From positions 1 to 24,345 of the IMG/VR virus record IMGVR_UViG_3300025671_000516: a DNA stretch of 24,345 bases, one strand, 5' to 3'. This DNA is from a virus. The position numbers and the translations under genes are program-made. How positions within the stretch are numbered: the stretch's first letter is position 1; every line of letters starts with the position of its first letter. The notes under the pieces are model-generated. The model made no database searches, had not been told where the DNA came from, and was given only the letters and a program-made list of their open reading frames with translations. Positions 22,300 to 24,345 of the stretch are shown one piece after another.

Positions 22300-22376
22300 T
22301 GGCCTACCCTGCAGGACTCGAACCTGCAACCTGCTGATTAGAAGTCAGCTGCTCTATCCAGTTGAGCTAAGGGTAG
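22300..22376 (-). tRNA. tRNA-Arg (anticodon UCU)
   Basis: A complete cloverleaf is visible. The acceptor stem CTACCCT pairs with AGGGTAG over 7 bp. The D arm is GCTC/GAGC. The anticodon stem GCTGA/TCAGC has loop CTTCTAA and anticodon TCT at 22340-22342. The variable loop is AGGTT and the T arm is GCAGG/CCTGC with loop TTCGAGT. Discriminator G and an encoded CCA follow (22300-22303). It reads AGA codons, which are the common Arg codons in the late genes of the left arm. A complete tRNA next to an integrase may also mark the attachment site. No mismatch is seen in the stems, so it is probably functional. Confidence 0.95.
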
Positions 22377-22391
22377 CGAACTTATAGTTAT

Positions 22392-22449
22392 ACTTAAAGT
22401 ATTTATTATTTCTATAATAAATATTAAATACCTTAAGTTACTTTAAGTA
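22392..22449. repeat. AT-rich nested inverted repeats and ACTTWAAGTA boxes
   Basis: ACTTAAAGTATTTA (22392-22405) is repeated inverted at 22425-22438 with one mismatch. Inside and overlapping it, TATTTATTAT (22400-22409) and ATAATAAATA (22414-22423) form a perfect 10-bp hairpin with a 4-base loop. A further box ACTTTAAGTA lies at 22440-22449. These sit between the promoter and the tRNA, in the predicted 5' leader. They may be protein-binding sites (integrase arm sites, repressor), an RNA structure, or an unwinding element. Confidence 0.6.
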
Positions 22450-22477
22450 TATATAGTAACCCTAAAGTAGTTGTCAA
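22448..22477 (-). promoter_or_regulatory. Sigma70-type promoter reading toward tRNA and integrase
   Basis: On the - strand, a perfect TTGACA (-35, 22477-22472) is followed by TATATA at a spacing of 16 (22455-22450) or 18 (22453-22448) bases. It lies just after the peptidase stop and about 70 bases before the tRNA, so it could drive the tRNA, integrase and the long operon beyond. It is the best promoter noticed in the window. Activity is predicted only. Confidence 0.7.
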
Positions 22478-22491
22478 GGGGTTACCCTAAA
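22456..22491. promoter_or_regulatory. Operator-like repeats around the -35 element
   Basis: GTAACCCTAAA (22456-22466) recurs as GTTACCCTAAA (22481-22491) with a 25-base period and one mismatch. GTAACCC (22456-22462) is also an exact inverted repeat of GGGTTAC (22479-22485). The two sites bracket TTGACA. Paired dyads around a promoter are typical of repressor or activator binding, but no regulator gene was recognised in the window. Confidence 0.5.
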
Positions 22492-23456
22492 TATTTTTTA
22501 CCTCGTCTGTAAGAGTAGCTATCGTAGTAGTTGTAATAGGTAGACATATCGTCTATCTGACACTCCTCCATGAGGCTGTAAGGGGTGAATCCGTACTGAT
22601 CAAGAAGCTCTGCAACTTTGTGTGGGTAGTCGATGATAAGTGATTCCAAAGAACACACGTTCTCCTCGTCAATAGAAGGTTGATAACCTTTGCTTTGAGT
22701 ACGGTATGTATACAGGTCATCGACAACGGATGGATCACGCTTGAACACAAGCTGTGTCCAGTCAGCTAGACACAAGGCAGTCAGCAAAGTGTCAGCAAAA
22801 TCAAGGTCTTGCGTCTCGTTGACACCATGCTGTCCATAATACCCGACACTGATATTGGTACACTCAGACACGTCAAGTGCATACTCGTTGCTGTCAGTGT
22901 ATGAGCCACCGTCATCAGCCTTGAGTTGTGGCAGATTGAGTGCCTTGGCAAAGGATACAGCAAAGGCATCAGATGCAGTACGCAAGCCCATCTGGTGTGT
23001 GATCACTGACTCTGTACCGTAACGGTCAAAGCTGATCACTGCGTCAATATGACCAAGCCACTCAGGGAAGTCATTGACAAGTGCACGGCTACCCTTACAG
23101 CCAACTTCCTCGGCAGCATGTACGACATACACACCCTCGACACCGTAGTCGATCATGCCAAGCATAAGCCATACGCCAGTGGTACAGTCAGCACCAAGGC
23201 AGCTGGACTTTTTGGCATCAGCAACAGACACAACGTCATTCATCACGATAAGCTGCTGCATACCCTCATCTCTGTGGACAGTGTCATGGTGTGCAGTAAA
23301 GCACAGGTTGGGCTTGTCACCTACGATGTGTATGTAGTTGCCATGCTTGTCTGGTCTACCGAACGTAGGTTCGAGAAACCGTTTACAAAATTCTCGTTGC
23401 GTTAGGCTACCCTCTGGGCGTTTGTAACGCAGCATTTCAATTAAACTATAGCTCAT
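22482..23456 (-). CDS. Zinc metallopeptidase/amidohydrolase-like protein (M20/M28/M42 type, MH clan)
   Basis: A 324-aa protein with the metal-binding set of co-catalytic zinc exopeptidases: AHHDTVH (His56, Asp58), CLGADCTTGVW (Asp90), HAAEEVGCKGS (catalytic Glu116, metal Glu117), ISFDRYG (Asp144) and YYGQHGVNET (His210). The position after Asp90, often Asp in relatives, is Cys. Residues ~250-324 form an extra C-terminal part ending in a Tyr/Ser/Asp-rich stretch (STYYNYYDSYSYRRGKKYLG). There is no signal peptide, so it should act in the cytoplasm on peptides or an acylated small molecule. ATG 23456 has AGGAG eight bases upstream and forms an ATGA overlap with the upstream Cys-rich gene. It ends just before the promoter and tRNA. 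Substrate unknown. Confidence 0.8.
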   Translation of the reverse strand: MSYSLIEMLRYKRPEGSLTQREFCKRFLEPTFGRPDKHGNYIHIVGDKPNLCFTAHHDTVHRDEGMQQLIVMNDVVSVADAKKSSCLGADCTTGVWLMLGMIDYGVEGVYVVHAAEEVGCKGSRALVNDFPEWLGHIDAVISFDRYGTESVITHQMGLRTASDAFAVSFAKALNLPQLKADDGGSYTDSNEYALDVSECTNISVGYYGQHGVNETQDLDFADTLLTALCLADWTQLVFKRDPSVVDDLYTYRTQSKGYQPSIDEENVCSLESLIIDYPHKVAELLDQYGFTPYSLMEECQIDDMSTYYNYYDSYSYRRGKKYLG

Positions 23457-24340
23457 ATTTCTAACTCCTCTTGAACTGGTTCCCATTCATCATCTTTATT
23501 TTTCTGCCAGATATTTCCGTCAGCATCTAACTCTTCTTTGGATACTGTCTCACCGTTGACAAGGTTACACATCTGATCATTGGGGTAAAGCTCACTGCAC
23601 CAATCGGATGTGAAGTACTCGTCAATGTTATCGGGTGAGATATACTCGTCTTCATACTCACAGTAGACAACGTCATCGACATGCCACCACTCGTGATCAG
23701 TACACATGATGAATGTGTCACCGTCATTGACGATACCCTCGTAGACTTGCACTGACTCGTGTTGACCACCATAACCGACACGCCAACAGACAATGGTCTG
23801 ATCTTGGTGGACTGTCTCTTGCCAGTAGTCACAGTACACATGCTCGTCATAGTAACAGGACTCGCAGTAGTGTTCACCAGTGTGCTCGGAATACCAGTAC
23901 TCATCCTCAGACAAGTTCTCGTTACACTGGGAACATGATGTGTGATGACCGCCAAGTACACCTTGATAGACACTGGCGTCAATCTCACCCATACGACTGA
24001 CCTCAAGGTGATCATCCATATCAAGTAATGCTTGCGGTGTCAAGTCTAAGTATGGGCCGATGAAGCCACCGTCATACTCGACACGCTTGAGCTTGGCACC
24101 GATCCATGAAGTCTCATGACCAGTACGAGCACCCATCAGTGCTAGACGTTCCTCAATACAGTCAATGGCTTGCTCAGATACACCGTATATTGGCCCTGCT
24201 TGTGGTGGTACATTGTTGGTGTATACAACACAACGGCCAGCCACCAAGTCGTTTTGGTCAAGGGCATAGACGATGGTAAAGTCACCACTTGCGTACGCCT
24301 CAGCAGGATGCATAGGAAGGTGGTCGAAGTCGTAACGCAT
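23453..24340 (-). CDS. Acidic Cys/Trp/Tyr-rich phage protein, possible zinc-binding (5' end may be outside window)
   Basis: A 295-aa protein that is strongly acidic. The first ~130 residues appear folded (SGDFTIVYALDQNDLVAGRC, then VSEQAIDCIEERLALMGAR). The region from ~135 has CSQCNENLSEDEYWYSEHTG followed closely by HYCESCYYDEHVYC, giving two C-x-x-C pairs and a further Cys/His set like a zinc ribbon or LIM-type knuckle. Trp-rich DHEWWHVDDVVYCEYEDEYI and DWCSEL follow. No family name was recognised, although similar Cys/acidic proteins occur in other phages. ATG 24340 is only 5 bases from the window edge, the frame is open beyond it and no RBS can be seen, so the true start may lie upstream. 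It is translationally coupled to the peptidase by ATGA. Confidence 0.7.
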   Translation of the reverse strand: MRYDFDHLPMHPAEAYASGDFTIVYALDQNDLVAGRCVVYTNNVPPQAGPIYGVSEQAIDCIEERLALMGARTGHETSWIGAKLKRVEYDGGFIGPYLDLTPQALLDMDDHLEVSRMGEIDASVYQGVLGGHHTSCSQCNENLSEDEYWYSEHTGEHYCESCYYDEHVYCDYWQETVHQDQTIVCWRVGYGGQHESVQVYEGIVNDGDTFIMCTDHEWWHVDDVVYCEYEDEYISPDNIDEYFTSDWCSELYPNDQMCNLVNGETVSKEELDADGNIWQKNKDDEWEPVQEELEI

Positions 24341-24345
24341 ACAGC

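Noticed and set aside
22300-22376. tRNA as the boundary between prophage and host chromosome
   Set aside because: The genes to the right (22482-24340) continue on the same strand with the same overlap style and phage-like character, so there is no sign of chromosome beyond the tRNA.
1-24345. Assignment to a named phage genus (HMO-2011-like or cobavirus)
   Set aside because: Gene content is suggestive, but terminase, portal and capsid are absent from the window and no comparison could be run.

Overview
The window is part of a tailed bacteriophage genome, most likely a marine podovirus-like phage of a Gram-negative (probably proteobacterial) host. It carries a family A DNA polymerase without a 5'-3' nuclease domain, a T7 gp4-type primase-helicase, a small ssDNA-binding protein, a B12-type ribonucleotide reductase, ThyX, a MazG-like pyrophosphohydrolase, a DUF1289 protein, a tyrosine integrase, and a block of very long internal-virion-type proteins. 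The gene set recalls marine podovirus groups such as the HMO-2011-like phages and the cobaviruses. That comparison is from memory and is not a classification. Terminase, portal, capsid and RNA polymerase genes are not in the window.

Left arm (1-10202, + strand): a virion/late block. It begins with the end of a small membrane protein. An 1135-aa protein with 22 consecutive 11-residue repeats follows, then a transglycosylase-like protein, a small acidic-tailed protein, a 478-aa coiled-coil protein and a 1251-aa protein with several hydrophobic segments. The order and sizes fit a DNA-ejection (internal core) module, although the lytic enzyme is a separate gene and not fused to the largest protein. 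A bidirectional hairpin terminator at 10201-10230 ends this block.

Right arm (10229-24340, - strand): a tightly packed early/DNA-metabolism operon read right to left. It starts with an acidic Cys-rich protein and a zinc-metallopeptidase-like protein joined by an ATGA overlap. A 105-bp AT-rich region follows, with a strong sigma70-like promoter (TTGACA / TATATA), dyad and direct repeats, and then an intact tRNA-Arg(UCU). Next come the integrase, a cluster of five or six tiny overlapping genes, ThyX, two small genes, primase-helicase, DNA polymerase, SSB, an internal hairpin, a Cas4/RecB-like nuclease, a Hjc-like nuclease, three small genes including MazG, the ribonucleotide reductase, DUF1289, another PD-(D/E)XK-like protein, DUF3310, an RMF-like small protein and a last small gene with a TTG start. 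Many junctions are ATGA or TAATG overlaps, so translational coupling is widespread.

Together the right arm makes dNTPs (RNR, ThyX, MazG), copies DNA (primase-helicase, Pol, SSB) and processes it (three PD-(D/E)XK-type nucleases). The left arm builds the genome-delivery apparatus. The integrase with a tRNA and an operator-like promoter suggests a capacity for integration, but no repressor or excisionase is recognisable here, and the polymerase has Tyr at the position equivalent to E. coli Phe762, which literature on viral polymerases associates with virulent phages. The most notable items are the hendecad-repeat virion protein, the promoter/tRNA/integrase control region with a 15-codon leader ORF, the peptidase/Cys-rich pair and the RMF-like protein.
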